Translations under genes and position numbers: made by a program
The notes under the pieces: model-generated
What the model was told of the DNA's origin: nothing
The model's input: only the letters and a program-made list of their open reading frames with translations
Databases searched by the model: none
Assembly (NCBI GenBank): GCA_002344795.1
Contig: DDUM01000054.1
Location: 62,001-126,000 of the forward strand
Length of the DNA stretch: 64,000 nucleotides
Origin: Flammeovirgaceae bacterium UBA2338
Lineage (GTDB): Bacteria > Bacteroidota > Bacteroidia > Cytophagales > Cyclobacteriaceae
Direction: 5' to 3'
Shown: positions 34,292 through 42,723 of the stretch, in pieces
Position numbering within the stretch: the first letter of the stretch is position 1
Layout: every line of letters starts with the position of its first letter

Positions 34292-34299
34292 TAAATTTG
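34292..34299 (+). promoter_or_regulatory. Bacteroidota -7 element upstream of the 34317 gene
   Basis: TAAATTTG is an exact TANNTTTG match, 17 bases before the ATG at 34317, giving a very short leader. Confidence 0.5.
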
Positions 34300-34316
34300 A
34301 TAAAAGTTGAACTCTC

Positions 34317-34811
34317 ATGAAATTCAGTTCTATCAAAGAATATTTCTATAAGCTTAATAACCTTTGCTACGTGATTACATTAATTCCTTTAGGGTTATTT
34401 ATCTTTCTCTATTTGAAAATGCAAGAAGGAAAAATTTATGCCATCATTCAAGAGCAGCAATACCTATTGATTACACAAATTGCAGTTTTCGTTTTATGCG
34501 CTGTTATCCTAACGATCGTTCACTTGGGAGTAAAGAAAAAAATGAAGACCTATTCCCGCGAATTGGGGCTGGGTAACAAGATGACAAAGTATTTTTATTT
34601 GTCTCTAAATAGAATAGCCTTAGGAGCTTTTACCTCTGTGCTGGTGGCTGCCGGGCTTTTGATTACAGGAAGTGAAATATTCAGCGTTTACTTTTTGGGA
34701 ATACTATTATGGATGGCTTACCAGTGGCCAACGCCAAAAAAAATGTGTGCTGAGTTGCAGCTGAAGGGGGATGAAAGGGAGATGATATTATATAAAAGAG
34801 AGTCCCTCTGA
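34317..34811 (+). CDS. Four-helix membrane protein of unknown function
   Basis: Protein of 164 residues with four hydrophobic segments: about 18-34 (VITLIPLGLFIFLYLKM), 50-70 (LITQIAVFVLCAVILTIVHL), 100-120 (LGAFTSVLVAAGLLITG) and 122-138 (FSVYFLGILLWMAYQWP). A basic cytoplasmic loop lies between helices 2 and 3. No family recognised. It diverges from the TetR gene and ends in a bidirectional terminator whose stem includes its stop codon. A link to the paa genes is not shown. Confidence 0.7.
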   Translation: MKFSSIKEYFYKLNNLCYVITLIPLGLFIFLYLKMQEGKIYAIIQEQQYLLITQIAVFVLCAVILTIVHLGVKKKMKTYSRELGLGNKMTKYFYLSLNRIALGAFTSVLVAAGLLITGSEIFSVYFLGILLWMAYQWPTPKKMCAELQLKGDEREMILYKRESL

Positions 34812-34829
34812 ACAGAGGAACTCTCTTTA
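34794..34829. terminator. Bidirectional intrinsic terminator
   Basis: AAAGAGAGTCCCTCTG (34795-34810) pairs with CAGAGGAACTCTCTTT (34813-34828) with one mismatch. The plus side ends in TTTAAAAA and the minus side in TTTTATAT. It serves both the plus-strand gene ending at 34811 and the minus-strand gene ending at 34854. Confidence 0.8.
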
Positions 34830-34853
34830 AAAATTTGATATTTAATTATTTTG

Positions 34854-35930
34854 CTAAAAGGTGACTCCAAAACTAAAGGCATTTAAAGCAGGGCCTTTTC
34901 CTTCACTAAACAATTCATTCATATCGTAATTGAAGAACAAGTCGACATCATTAAATCCTATCTGAAGGCGAGTTCCATAGCGAATGTTTTCAAGGAAATA
35001 ATTGTCGTGGTTGCGCTCTCTTTTCTTATCTCCGCTTTCCTCAAATACCTGCTTGGTGTAACTGTCTATGCGATAACCTGCATATGGGCCGACACCTATT
35101 CTGAAAGAGTTGGCACCGCGACTGTCAAATAGCATCGGTTTTCTTCGGTTGCCTCCAAAATCAATGACAGGAATAAATGAAGCGTTGACATATGAGGCAG
35201 TAAGCTTACTTTTTTTATAGTTCAGGTCTCGCAGATCGGTTGAAAAGGTAACACCTGCATCGTCTTTGGTCATGATGGTTCGCTGATCTTCAAATTTGAA
35301 ATTGTACCAACTTACTCCCACACCCCATTCCAGAAAGAATTTTCTTGCTAACCGTGTCCTTTGAATAGAATTGATACCTACATACCATGAACCGAATGGT
35401 TTGACTGTATAGAGGTCGTTGTTACTGTCTGGAAATTTACCATCAGTGAGTAAGTTATTTGTTCCAATATCAAAATTAATTGAAGATGTAGTCCGTCTGC
35501 CTCTGTAACTCCTATTCCTATGTTGCTCATTATTTCTGTAAGAGCGATCATTGCCTTCATAGGTTATCCATTCACTGTCATCGTTTCCATAGGTTCTGTT
35601 GGAGTCTTCATCCTCTGGCCACTCATAGGTGATTTCATCATCGTTATCATTGGTAACTGAGGGCTCAAGGTCATTGTCCAATAGATAGTCGGAAGGAGGA
35701 GTTGCTACATTCGACCTGTCTTCATTTTCCAGCTTTGTGATCATGTCATTCATCAAAGCCTGAAAGTCGTAGTACTTAAGCGTTTGTAGGTCATTCTTAT
35801 GTATAGCAAAGATCACTTTACTGGATTCTCCTATTTTGATTACTACAGAATCTGGTGCAGAAGTTTGTGAAAATGCAAATGGGCTCATTCCTCCAATTAT
35901 CAACAACAATACTATTATTTTCTTATTCAT
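34854..35930 (-). CDS. Outer-membrane beta-barrel protein with acidic N-terminal linker
   Basis: Protein of 358 residues from the ATG at 35930. This start follows the upstream stop by 4 bases and directly precedes the signal MNKKIIVLLLIIGGMSPFAF. After the signal comes a short domain (about 25-75), an acidic, Asn/Asp/Tyr-rich, low-complexity linker (about 76-150, e.g. EITYEWPEDEDSNRTYGNDD) and a C-terminal beta-barrel (about 155-358) with alternating aromatic strands, ending in F. It is third in an ECF sigma/anti-sigma-like/barrel operon; function unknown, possibly the envelope sensor or target of that sigma factor. Confidence 0.75.
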   Translation of the reverse strand: MNKKIIVLLLIIGGMSPFAFSQTSAPDSVVIKIGESSKVIFAIHKNDLQTLKYYDFQALMNDMITKLENEDRSNVATPPSDYLLDNDLEPSVTNDNDDEITYEWPEDEDSNRTYGNDDSEWITYEGNDRSYRNNEQHRNRSYRGRRTTSSINFDIGTNNLLTDGKFPDSNNDLYTVKPFGSWYVGINSIQRTRLARKFFLEWGVGVSWYNFKFEDQRTIMTKDDAGVTFSTDLRDLNYKKSKLTASYVNASFIPVIDFGGNRRKPMLFDSRGANSFRIGVGPYAGYRIDSYTKQVFEESGDKKRERNHDNYFLENIRYGTRLQIGFNDVDLFFNYDMNELFSEGKGPALNAFSFGVTF

Positions 35931-35934
35931 ATTC

Positions 35935-36651
35935 TTATCTGTTATTCTTCTTGTCTTCTTTTTTAAAGTTGAGGGCAAAGAGATCTTCTTTGGCCTGGCG
36001 CAATCCACTGAGTGTACTTTCGCCTGTTCTTATATTGTTAGCAACATCAAGCACTTTTTGAAGTCCATTTTTCCTTTCAAAAGGCTGATCTATTTCTGGC
36101 ACCTGTGAAGCCTTTTTGGTATATGATTTTAATTCATACACAATTATAATAGGCTTCGTTGTGGCTTCAATAGTAGTTGCTTCAATATCAGGATCACCTT
36201 GAAACGGATTACTATCCATCAGAGCTACCGACTCATTAGGTTCAGTTATCAAGTCTATACCTGGTTGCTCCATGTTTTCATTTTTATGTTTTTCGTTGTT
36301 CTGTGCAACCGGTGTTTTCGTTTTTTGAGCAGGAGTGATGGGAGTCTGTGCTGTTTTATTTTCCCCAAGATTTTTTGGTTCATCTACTTCCTTTTGAACA
36401 ACCACAGGTTCTTTTGTTTTTAACTCGTTAGTTGTTACTTCTGCGATTTTTGCCGAAGTGTTGTCATTAGTATTATTATATAACCAGAATGCTGAAACCA
36501 AAAGCAAAAGTGCAGCGGCAGCCCTAAACCAGATTACTGCTTTATTTTTTTTTGAAGCACTTGAAGAAATTTTTACCCAGGCACCTGGTGAGGGCTCCAC
36601 AGTATGGGACTCAAGTTTTTTCTTGAATAAATTGTCTATTTGATTACTCAT
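35935..36651 (-). CDS. Single-pass membrane protein, putative anti-sigma factor
   Basis: Protein of 238 residues from MSNQIDNLF at 36651 (an earlier Met lies 2 codons upstream). It has a cytoplasmic N-terminus of about 40 residues with EPSPGAWVKISSSASKK, one membrane helix (about 44-60, FRAAAALLLLVSAFWLY) and a long periplasmic region rich in Lys, Glu, Thr and Pro. The gene overlaps the end of the ECF sigma gene by 8 bases, and the topology fits membrane anti-sigma factors of Bacteroidota. No zinc-binding HxxxCxxC motif is visible, so the role rests on context. Confidence 0.7.
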   Translation of the reverse strand: MSNQIDNLFKKKLESHTVEPSPGAWVKISSSASKKNKAVIWFRAAAALLLLVSAFWLYNNTNDNTSAKIAEVTTNELKTKEPVVVQKEVDEPKNLGENKTAQTPITPAQKTKTPVAQNNEKHKNENMEQPGIDLITEPNESVALMDSNPFQGDPDIEATTIEATTKPIIIVYELKSYTKKASQVPEIDQPFERKNGLQKVLDVANNIRTGESTLSGLRQAKEDLFALNFKKEDKKNNR

Positions 36652-37225
36652 AACCATTTGATTTTTTTGTCTCCACTTCCTTTTCCAACGCGTTCAATTT
36701 CTTTTTCAACAATACCCTGGCTCTGCTCAACTGAGATTTAGACGTGTTCTCACTTATCTCCAGTTGCTCAGCAATTTCTTTATGTGTGTACCCATCGATG
36801 GCATACAGGTTAAATACCATGCGATAACCTGTTGGAAGTTCTCCAACCATTCTTAATAAATCATCCGCCTCCAAATGATTTTCCAATTGACCAAAGTCTG
36901 GATTTTTATCTACTGCCTCTATTTCTGTTTCCAGATACATGTTTTTGTTTCTTCTTAAATAAGTCAGTGATTCGTTAACAACAATTCTTCGCAACCAACC
37001 TTCAAAACTTCCCTCTGCTTTAAACTGATCAATTCTTTCGAACACTTTTGTAAAAGCAACCACCAGTACATCTTCCGCTTCCATTTTTGATGGTACGTAC
37101 CGACAGCATAAGGCATACATCTTTCCTGAATATTGTGCATACAAGGACTCCTGGGCACGCGAATCCTGCCTTTTGCATCCTTCAATCCACTCAGTTTCTT
37201 TAGCGCTGTAAATCTGGAGTCCCAT
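36644..37225 (-). CDS. ECF-type RNA polymerase sigma-70 factor
   Basis: Extracytoplasmic-function sigma factor, 193 residues. Region 2 spans about 25-95 (ESLYAQYSGKMYALCCRYV, AEDVLVVAFTKVFERIDQF, FEGWLRRIVVNESLTYLRR) and region 4 about 120-185 (YRMVFNLYAIDGYTHKEIAE, LEISENTSKSQLSRARVLLKKKL). It heads a unit with a membrane anti-sigma-like protein and a barrel protein. A 7-bp inverted repeat (AACCTCA/TGAGGTT) at 37253-37269 lies about 30 bases upstream of its start. Confidence 0.9.
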   Translation of the reverse strand: MGLQIYSAKETEWIEGCKRQDSRAQESLYAQYSGKMYALCCRYVPSKMEAEDVLVVAFTKVFERIDQFKAEGSFEGWLRRIVVNESLTYLRRNKNMYLETEIEAVDKNPDFGQLENHLEADDLLRMVGELPTGYRMVFNLYAIDGYTHKEIAEQLEISENTSKSQLSRARVLLKKKLNALEKEVETKKSNGYE

Positions 37226-37252
37226 TTAAAGTGTTTCAATAGCAAGATGCTG

Positions 37253-37269
37253 AACCTCACCCTGAGGTT
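37253..37269. promoter_or_regulatory. Small inverted repeat upstream of the ECF sigma gene
   Basis: AACCTCA-CCC-TGAGGTT, perfect 7-bp arms with a 3-base loop, lies in the 64-base gap before the ECF sigma start. There is no T run on either side, so it may be an operator or a leader hairpin. Confidence 0.35.
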
Positions 37270-37289
37270 GCATCCGCTCAATATTTATT

Positions 37290-37733
37290 TTAGTAGGTAG
37301 CCTGATAATTGATGGTAATCGGTAGCCATGCAAACTCTTTTTCCTTTATAATGATGGGGTTGATGGAGTTGTTTTGATCAAAACGATTGGCATATAGTCC
37401 GTTATCCTCCTTTACAAAAATGCTGTATTCTCCCGCTGGTAGGTGTAATGTAAAGGTACCGTCTTCCTGGGTGGTTACTATGGTTACGAGTTTGGTTTTG
37501 ATACCTGAAAAAAACCCATCAGAAGACATGGTGACCTCCTTAATTGTTGTGAGTTCATAAACATGCAATTCTCGCTGTACCCCATAATTGGATGATTTCT
37601 TTGAACCGGGCCCTGGCATTTGATTTCCAGATGCCCAAAGCACTTGCCCTTTTATTCCTTGCCTGGGTTGCATGGAAGAACAGGCTGAAAGTAGGATGAT
37701 AAGAAGGATTAAGAATTCCCTCATAACTTTCAA
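37290..37733 (-). CDS. Small lipoprotein with carboxypeptidase-regulatory-like fold
   Basis: Lipoprotein of 147 residues (144 if the second Met at residue 4 is used) with lipobox LSAC (Cys18). The mature part is a transthyretin/CarboxypepD-reg-like beta-sandwich: IKGQVLWASGN, EDGTFTLHLPAGEYSIFVK and ITINYQATY. It is a paralog of the next gene upstream, sharing KGQ(V/L), (V/H)YELT/VHELT, LPAG(E/R)YS and the end ITINY. Function unknown. Confidence 0.7.
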   Translation of the reverse strand: MKVMREFLILLIILLSACSSMQPRQGIKGQVLWASGNQMPGPGSKKSSNYGVQRELHVYELTTIKEVTMSSDGFFSGIKTKLVTIVTTQEDGTFTLHLPAGEYSIFVKEDNGLYANRFDQNNSINPIIIKEKEFAWLPITINYQATY

Positions 37734-37773
37734 TTTACTACATTATTGAGTGAATAACAATGTAGAAATTTTG

Positions 37774-38199
37774 TCAGCGGTGGGAGGAATAGTTGATGGT
37801 AATCGTAATCCATTCACTTTTGTTTTGCCCTAATGACACCGGGCTTAGATTGTCAGTTGCATCTTGTAAGTTACCATAGAATCCATTTTGATAGCGTACA
37901 AATACGGAGTACCTACCAGCAGGAAGTTTGGATTTGAAAGAACCATCCCACTTACAAAAAAATCGATCCACCACCGGAGTGTAAATTTTTGTAATGATTC
38001 CGTCAACGATGTCAACTTCAGCGGTTGATGTCAATTCATGCACAAATACTTCGAGAGGAATGCCATTATAGGCGACAGTTTGAGACGCCTTAATGCTTTC
38101 AGGAGTAGACCAATAAAGTTGGCCTTTAATTCCAAATCGTTGCGCTTGCAAATGGGATAGTGAGATCAACCAGAAAGCAAGGGTTATCATCTTTTTCAT
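37774..38199 (-). CDS. Small exported protein with carboxypeptidase-regulatory-like fold
   Basis: Protein of 141 residues with a cleavable signal ending at LQAQ (about residue 20) and the same beta-sandwich pattern as its neighbour (IKGQLYWSTPE, WDGSFKSKLPAGRYSVFVR, ITINYSSHR). Unlike the paralog it has no lipobox. Its ATG overlaps the stop of the ribonuclease gene (ATGA), so the two are translationally coupled. Function unknown; the pair looks like a tandem duplication followed by different membrane targeting. Confidence 0.7.
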   Translation of the reverse strand: MKKMITLAFWLISLSHLQAQRFGIKGQLYWSTPESIKASQTVAYNGIPLEVFVHELTSTAEVDIVDGIITKIYTPVVDRFFCKWDGSFKSKLPAGRYSVFVRYQNGFYGNLQDATDNLSPVSLGQNKSEWITITINYSSHR

Positions 38200-39599
38200 A
38201 TGGAGGTGAACAACTCAAATGATTCAAGGTATTCGGGTACGATACAATTCCAATTATAGGTTGATTTTATTTTATCTTGTAATGCCTCCGCGGCATGGAC
38301 TTCCCCATGTATTATAAAAGTCATCTTTGGCGATGATTCAAAGTTGGAAATCCATTGCATTAATTCCTCCTGGTCTGCATGAGCGGAAAGACCTCTTACC
38401 TCCATAACGGAACATTTTACAGGTACCTCTATTCCAAAAATCCTTACGGATTCGCTGCCATCTAAAATATCTCTGCCTCTTGTTCCTTCTGCCTGATACC
38501 CTACAAATAAAAGCGTATCATTTTTATTGGGTAAACGGTGGTAGAGATGATGCAATATCCTGCCACCAGTACACATGCCGCTGGCTGAGATGATGATTCC
38601 AGGTTCCCTTCGATCGTTAAGTTCTCTTGAGCTATCTGCTGAGTTACAAAAATGAATATTGGCTGAATCGAAAATACTGAGTAATGTTCCTTTTTTATTT
38701 TGAACGTTAAGTTTGTGCGTACTACTGTGTTTTTCGTATAAATTAGTTACGCTGATAGCCATTGGACTATCCATAAAAACAGGGAGGTCAGGTATTCTGT
38801 TAGAGGTAATGAGTTTGTTCAAATAGAGTAAAAGATTTTGGGTTCGCCCAACAGCAAATGCGGGAATAATTACGGATCCTCTTTTATCATATGTATAATT
38901 AATTGCTTCAGCGAGATCTCGCTCTATCTCCTCGATTGGGTTGACTCTGTCTCCGTAGGTAGATTCAATAAATAATATATCAGCATTTTTTATTACAGAA
39001 GGAGCATACATCAGCGGATCATTGTTTCGGCCGAGATCTCCTGAGAACACAATTTTTTTCTTTTGCTCGTTTCCCTGCAAGTTAATTTCAACAATGGCTG
39101 CGCCCAGTATGTGTCCTGCATTATAAAATTTGGTGCTGATCCCTTCTGCCAAGTCTACTTCTTGCTCCAGAGGATAAGACTCCACCATTTCTAGTACTTT
39201 CCTTGCGTCTTCAACTCCAAACAAAGGCTGAGGTTTGCTGTGCTGCGAATAACCTTTCTTATAAGCAAACTGGGCCTCCTCCTCCTGCAGCTTGCCGGCA
39301 TCCAACAGTAGAATTTTCATCAGGTCTTCTGTAGCATGGGTGCAAATGATTTTACCTCCGTACCCATCTTTCACCAACCGGGGCAGATAGCCGGTGTGAT
39401 CAATATGGGCATGCGTAATCACCACCATATCAATTAGAGATGGGTCTATGGGTAGTTCATTCCAGTTTCTAAGTCGAAGTTCTTTCTTGCCTTGAAACAT
39501 ACCACAATCGACAAGTATTTTTTTATCATCTATTTCTAATAAATATTTGGAGCCCGTTACACTTTTAGCTCCTCCAAGAAATTTTACACGTACATCCAT
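38196..39599 (-). CDS. Metallo-beta-lactamase / beta-CASP ribonuclease-like protein
   Basis: Predicted RNA-processing nuclease of the CPSF73/YSH1-like bacterial group. Starting MDVRVKFLGGA at 39599 it has 467 residues; an in-frame Met 11 codons earlier is possible. Motifs: THAHIDHTG (zinc HxHxDH), FYNAGHILGAA, VFSGDLGR, the beta-CASP segment IPAFAVGRTQNLLLYL, SASGMCTGGRILHHL, and the final His in FIIHGE. Length and motifs match bacterial proteins annotated as MBL-fold exoribonucleases. It follows an intrinsic terminator and is coupled to two small exported proteins, an odd partnership. Confidence 0.87.
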   Translation of the reverse strand: MDVRVKFLGGAKSVTGSKYLLEIDDKKILVDCGMFQGKKELRLRNWNELPIDPSLIDMVVITHAHIDHTGYLPRLVKDGYGGKIICTHATEDLMKILLLDAGKLQEEEAQFAYKKGYSQHSKPQPLFGVEDARKVLEMVESYPLEQEVDLAEGISTKFYNAGHILGAAIVEINLQGNEQKKKIVFSGDLGRNNDPLMYAPSVIKNADILFIESTYGDRVNPIEEIERDLAEAINYTYDKRGSVIIPAFAVGRTQNLLLYLNKLITSNRIPDLPVFMDSPMAISVTNLYEKHSSTHKLNVQNKKGTLLSIFDSANIHFCNSADSSRELNDRREPGIIISASGMCTGGRILHHLYHRLPNKNDTLLFVGYQAEGTRGRDILDGSESVRIFGIEVPVKCSVMEVRGLSAHADQEELMQWISNFESSPKMTFIIHGEVHAAEALQDKIKSTYNWNCIVPEYLESFELFTSI

Positions 39600-39647
39600 C
39601 ACATTTACTTTGTTGTCAGTAAAGGAGCGCATTCTTTTAGAAATATA

Positions 39648-39668
39648 AAAGGGGCTTTACGCCCCTTT
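39648..39668 (-). terminator. Intrinsic terminator after the PspC-domain gene
   Basis: On the minus strand AAAGGGGC / GCCCCTTT (8-bp perfect stem, 5-base loop) is followed by TTATATTT. It lies 20 bases after the PspC-domain protein stop and separates it from the ribonuclease gene. Confidence 0.75.
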
Positions 39669-39688
39669 CAATTTCATTTATCAACTGC

Positions 39689-42073
39689 TTACCTGTTTTT
39701 AATTACCCTGGCATCTCCTCTGTGCGACACATTGCTGGCAAAGCTCTGATTAATCTCCAGTGACTCATTGACATACACCTTTGCGGAAGAGGCTCCATTT
39801 GCGTCTATTATAGCACGATCTACTTCATACTGATAAGCACGTAACCCAGAAGCACCCGTTATTTTAGCTTCCATAAAGGTACCTCTGCCTTCCAGATCTA
39901 GAAATGAGGCTCCGGTAATATCTATGTCGAGGGTACTCACATCTAATCTACCATCCGCAACAACAGCTCCTGTTAGTTTTATTTCTACATCGCTTTCCTT
40001 AAAGTTTCTGAATTTTAATTTTCCCGCTCCCTTTACATCCAAGTCCCTTAAATGTGGCATAGTAATGTTGATGGTAACCTTGTCATCTTCAAAAAGATTG
40101 TTTTTCCAAAAAAAACGCTCCTGATCATTGTCATAGTCAATTACTAGGGTTTTATTTTCTATATATAAATCATAGTGCTGCTTTTGGCTATTCGATCCAA
40201 CTAGCTCAACGGAATAATCATCACCTCTTTCAATTCTGATATCAAATAAGCCGCTAATTTCTACAGACTCGAAATTGGTAAGTTCGTTGTTACGGTAGAT
40301 TTTTATTGAACTGCTTGATTTTTCGCAAGTAATGCATTCAAGTCCTGAGGTAGTCATTCTCCAGGTATCATCACTGTTATAATTGCGGTAGTAGTGGCCG
40401 CCATAGTTGTCAATTAAATCCCAAAGGTATTTGTCAATGACGATATCCTGATTGTAAGGCACATACACATCAATATTAATACGCTGTGCACGGAAGGCCG
40501 CCTTGTCTTTAAAAGTAATATTGGAATCAAATGTATAAATACTGTCTTGCCTCAGAATCTGATAGGTGACTGTTTCTGCATTTTCAATAGCTGCTTTGCG
40601 TGTTGGCCCTTGCGCTTCAAAACGTTTTACAATTCTTATATTGTTTTCATCCTGCCCAATTATGCGAAGGGAACTTACATCGTAGTCTTCAAGACCCACT
40701 TCGTTGATTTTGAAAACTAAAGTTTTTCCGTCTACAGGGTACTGCTCCTCCTGCCTTACCGTCCCCTCCTCTCGGAAGGAGTAGATGGTTTGAGGTATTT
40801 TGAAACTGAGGATGGCCAGGCATATAAAGAATAAAACAAATAAGCTCCAGCCTACAATAGGTTTGAAAATGACACGCTTTACAATTACAGAAATGCCAAG
40901 TAGTGCTAGGAAAAGTGCTGGAACGAGAGCAGTCACAAATCCAGTAAGAAGTACCCAAAGAGGGAACGTATTTCTCATGGCTTCAATGGGTAACCCCAGT
41001 CCCTTTACGTCCATGTTCCACCAAAATGGTTCAGGCCCCATTGAGAACACCCCTAAAACTGCCCCTGCGGAGAAGAATAGGCTGAAAAGTAGGATGATTC
41101 CAATCATGGTAATAAGCACCCCAAAGCCTACTCGCAGAATCTCAACTGACATGGAGAAAATTGGTCCCAATATTTTAGCCAGCCCATTGATAATCATTGC
41201 AATAAGACGGAAAGGGAACAAAATTATTTTTGCCAATACGCTTTCCTCTTCGTTGTCCTTTTCATTGAGTCCTTTCTTTACGGATGACTCTATGTTAGAT
41301 AGTGTAACGGGTTCTCCCTGCATCTGCATTTTCTCTGTAATGGATTTAGCCTCTGGCAAGGCTATCCATAAGATGATGTAGGTTAAAAACCCAATACCAC
41401 CAATTATTGTAAAAACCACAAAGAGAACTCTGACCAGGGTGATATCAATGCCAAAAAAAACACTGACCCCAGAGGCTACACCTCCAATTACCTTTTTCTC
41501 CGGATCCCTAAACATTTTCTTTACTTCTTCCTCTTCTTCCAACTCTGCTGATGCTGGTAGGAGAATCCAGAGAATGATGTAAACAAGTAGCAACCCTCCA
41601 TAGCTACCTAGCACCAATAATGCAAACAACAGTCGTGGCCAAACGGGATCGATATTGAAGTAATGGGCTAAGCCAGCACAAACTCCACCCAGTATTTTCC
41701 TCTTCTGATCGCGGTATAACTTCTTCGAAGTTGTACCCTGACTTGAAGATCTCTTTTCTTTTTTTGTGGATTTTGTAGTTTGTGTACCACCAGCATTTTC
41801 CTGCTCTTCGGCTGCTTTAAAGTCGCTTACGCTTCCCATGGTGTGAATCAGTGAATTCACATCATCTTTAGTAATGACTTGCTTTCCCTCACTTAATTTT
41901 GAGAGAAATAATTCGGCAATTCTACTTTCAATGTCTGCGAGAATTTCACTGTTATCTTCAAAAGAAGAGAAGTAAGCGTTGATGGAATCAAGGTATTTGC
42001 GGAGTATGTCATATCCGTCTTCTTCTATATGGAAGATGATTCCGCTAATATTGATGCTAATATTCTTTTTCAT
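39689..42073 (-). CDS. Membrane protein with two PspC domains and a C-terminal GIN/DUF2807 domain
   Basis: Protein of 794 residues. The N-terminus (about 1-110) is a helical soluble domain. PspC domain 1 is at about 117-178 (KILGGVCAGLAHYFNIDPVW, YIILWILLP) and domain 2 at about 187-243 (KVIGGVASGVSVFFGIDITL, YIILWIALP). Four or more hydrophobic helices follow (about 280-430), and a beta-helical GIN/DUF2807 region ends the protein (about 590-790). PspC domains sense or respond to membrane stress in other bacteria. It is co-transcribed with padR (6 bases between). Probably an envelope-stress protein; partners unknown. Confidence 0.85.
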   Translation of the reverse strand: MKKNISINISGIIFHIEEDGYDILRKYLDSINAYFSSFEDNSEILADIESRIAELFLSKLSEGKQVITKDDVNSLIHTMGSVSDFKAAEEQENAGGTQTTKSTKKEKRSSSQGTTSKKLYRDQKRKILGGVCAGLAHYFNIDPVWPRLLFALLVLGSYGGLLLVYIILWILLPASAELEEEEEVKKMFRDPEKKVIGGVASGVSVFFGIDITLVRVLFVVFTIIGGIGFLTYIILWIALPEAKSITEKMQMQGEPVTLSNIESSVKKGLNEKDNEEESVLAKIILFPFRLIAMIINGLAKILGPIFSMSVEILRVGFGVLITMIGIILLFSLFFSAGAVLGVFSMGPEPFWWNMDVKGLGLPIEAMRNTFPLWVLLTGFVTALVPALFLALLGISVIVKRVIFKPIVGWSLFVLFFICLAILSFKIPQTIYSFREEGTVRQEEQYPVDGKTLVFKINEVGLEDYDVSSLRIIGQDENNIRIVKRFEAQGPTRKAAIENAETVTYQILRQDSIYTFDSNITFKDKAAFRAQRINIDVYVPYNQDIVIDKYLWDLIDNYGGHYYRNYNSDDTWRMTTSGLECITCEKSSSSIKIYRNNELTNFESVEISGLFDIRIERGDDYSVELVGSNSQKQHYDLYIENKTLVIDYDNDQERFFWKNNLFEDDKVTINITMPHLRDLDVKGAGKLKFRNFKESDVEIKLTGAVVADGRLDVSTLDIDITGASFLDLEGRGTFMEAKITGASGLRAYQYEVDRAIIDANGASSAKVYVNESLEINQSFASNVSHRGDARVIKNR

Positions 42074-42079
42074 TTTAGG

Positions 42080-42412
42080 CTACTTTGAATTATTAGTGAT
42101 CTTCTGAGTTGAAAGTACAAGGTCTTTCCATGTGTCGGAAAGCCCATCAAGAAAATTTTTTCCCATATTGGTGAGTGTGTAATATTTACGAGGTGGTCCA
42201 GACTTTGATTCCACCCATTTATACTCTAGTAGTCCAGCATTTTTGAGGCGGGTAAGAAGAGGGTACAGCGTTCCTTCAACGACTATCATTTTAGCTGCTG
42301 TCAATTCCTCAAGCATATCTGAAGCATAAACTTCACCTCTTGAGATAATGTGAAGAATGCAGTACTCCAATATCCCCTTCCTCATCTGAACTTGTGTGTT
42401 TTCCAGGTTCAT
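42080..42412 (-). CDS. PadR-family transcriptional regulator
   Basis: Winged-helix repressor of 110 residues starting MNLENTQVQMRKG at 42412 (an in-frame Met 9 codons upstream gives an unlikely extension). PadR core: ILEYCILHIISRGEVYASDM, VVEGTLYPLLTRLKNAGLLE, SKSGPPRKYYTLTNMGKNFL. It is the short PadR-s1/LmrR-like form. First gene of a two-gene unit with the PspC-domain protein, which it probably controls. Confidence 0.9.
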   Translation of the reverse strand: MNLENTQVQMRKGILEYCILHIISRGEVYASDMLEELTAAKMIVVEGTLYPLLTRLKNAGLLEYKWVESKSGPPRKYYTLTNMGKNFLDGLSDTWKDLVLSTQKITNNSK

Positions 42413-42723
42413 ACATCCAATTTTAAATGACTCATACAACTGTATACGGAAAAGTACTATGTATGACCAAGTACCTTATGAAATATTTTTAAAATCATCG
42501 AATTCAGCCTGAAATCACACATTTTATTTTAAAATATTTTTTAATATGACAATTATTCAGATGAAAGGAAAGTTAACAGTCCATCAGGTATATACCCCGA
42601 TGATTACTTTGTACTGCCTTTTTTGCTACCTGTTACTTTGACTTTTTAAATCGTATTTAAATGGGTACTACTGCCTATTTTTACTGAATTGTTCTAAACC
42701 TGTGTTAAGTTGGTTTCGCGCTG
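42413..42723. promoter_or_regulatory. 311-base divergent intergenic region between padR and the C25 gene
   Basis: No coding sequence seen. At 42441-42475, upstream of padR, there is GTATAC followed by two AAGTAC boxes (42452-42457 and 42469-42474, 17 bases apart), possible PadR contacts. The stretch 42475-42560 is very AT-rich. TACTTTG occurs twice between 42600 and 42650, close to but not matching the TANNTTTG element. No convincing promoter or riboswitch could be assigned for the C25 gene. Confidence 0.35.

Noticed and set aside
42600..42650. TACTTTG boxes as promoter of the C25 gene
   Set aside because: They have only one base between TA and TTTG, so they do not match TANNTTTG, and no -33 TTG stands at a suitable distance.
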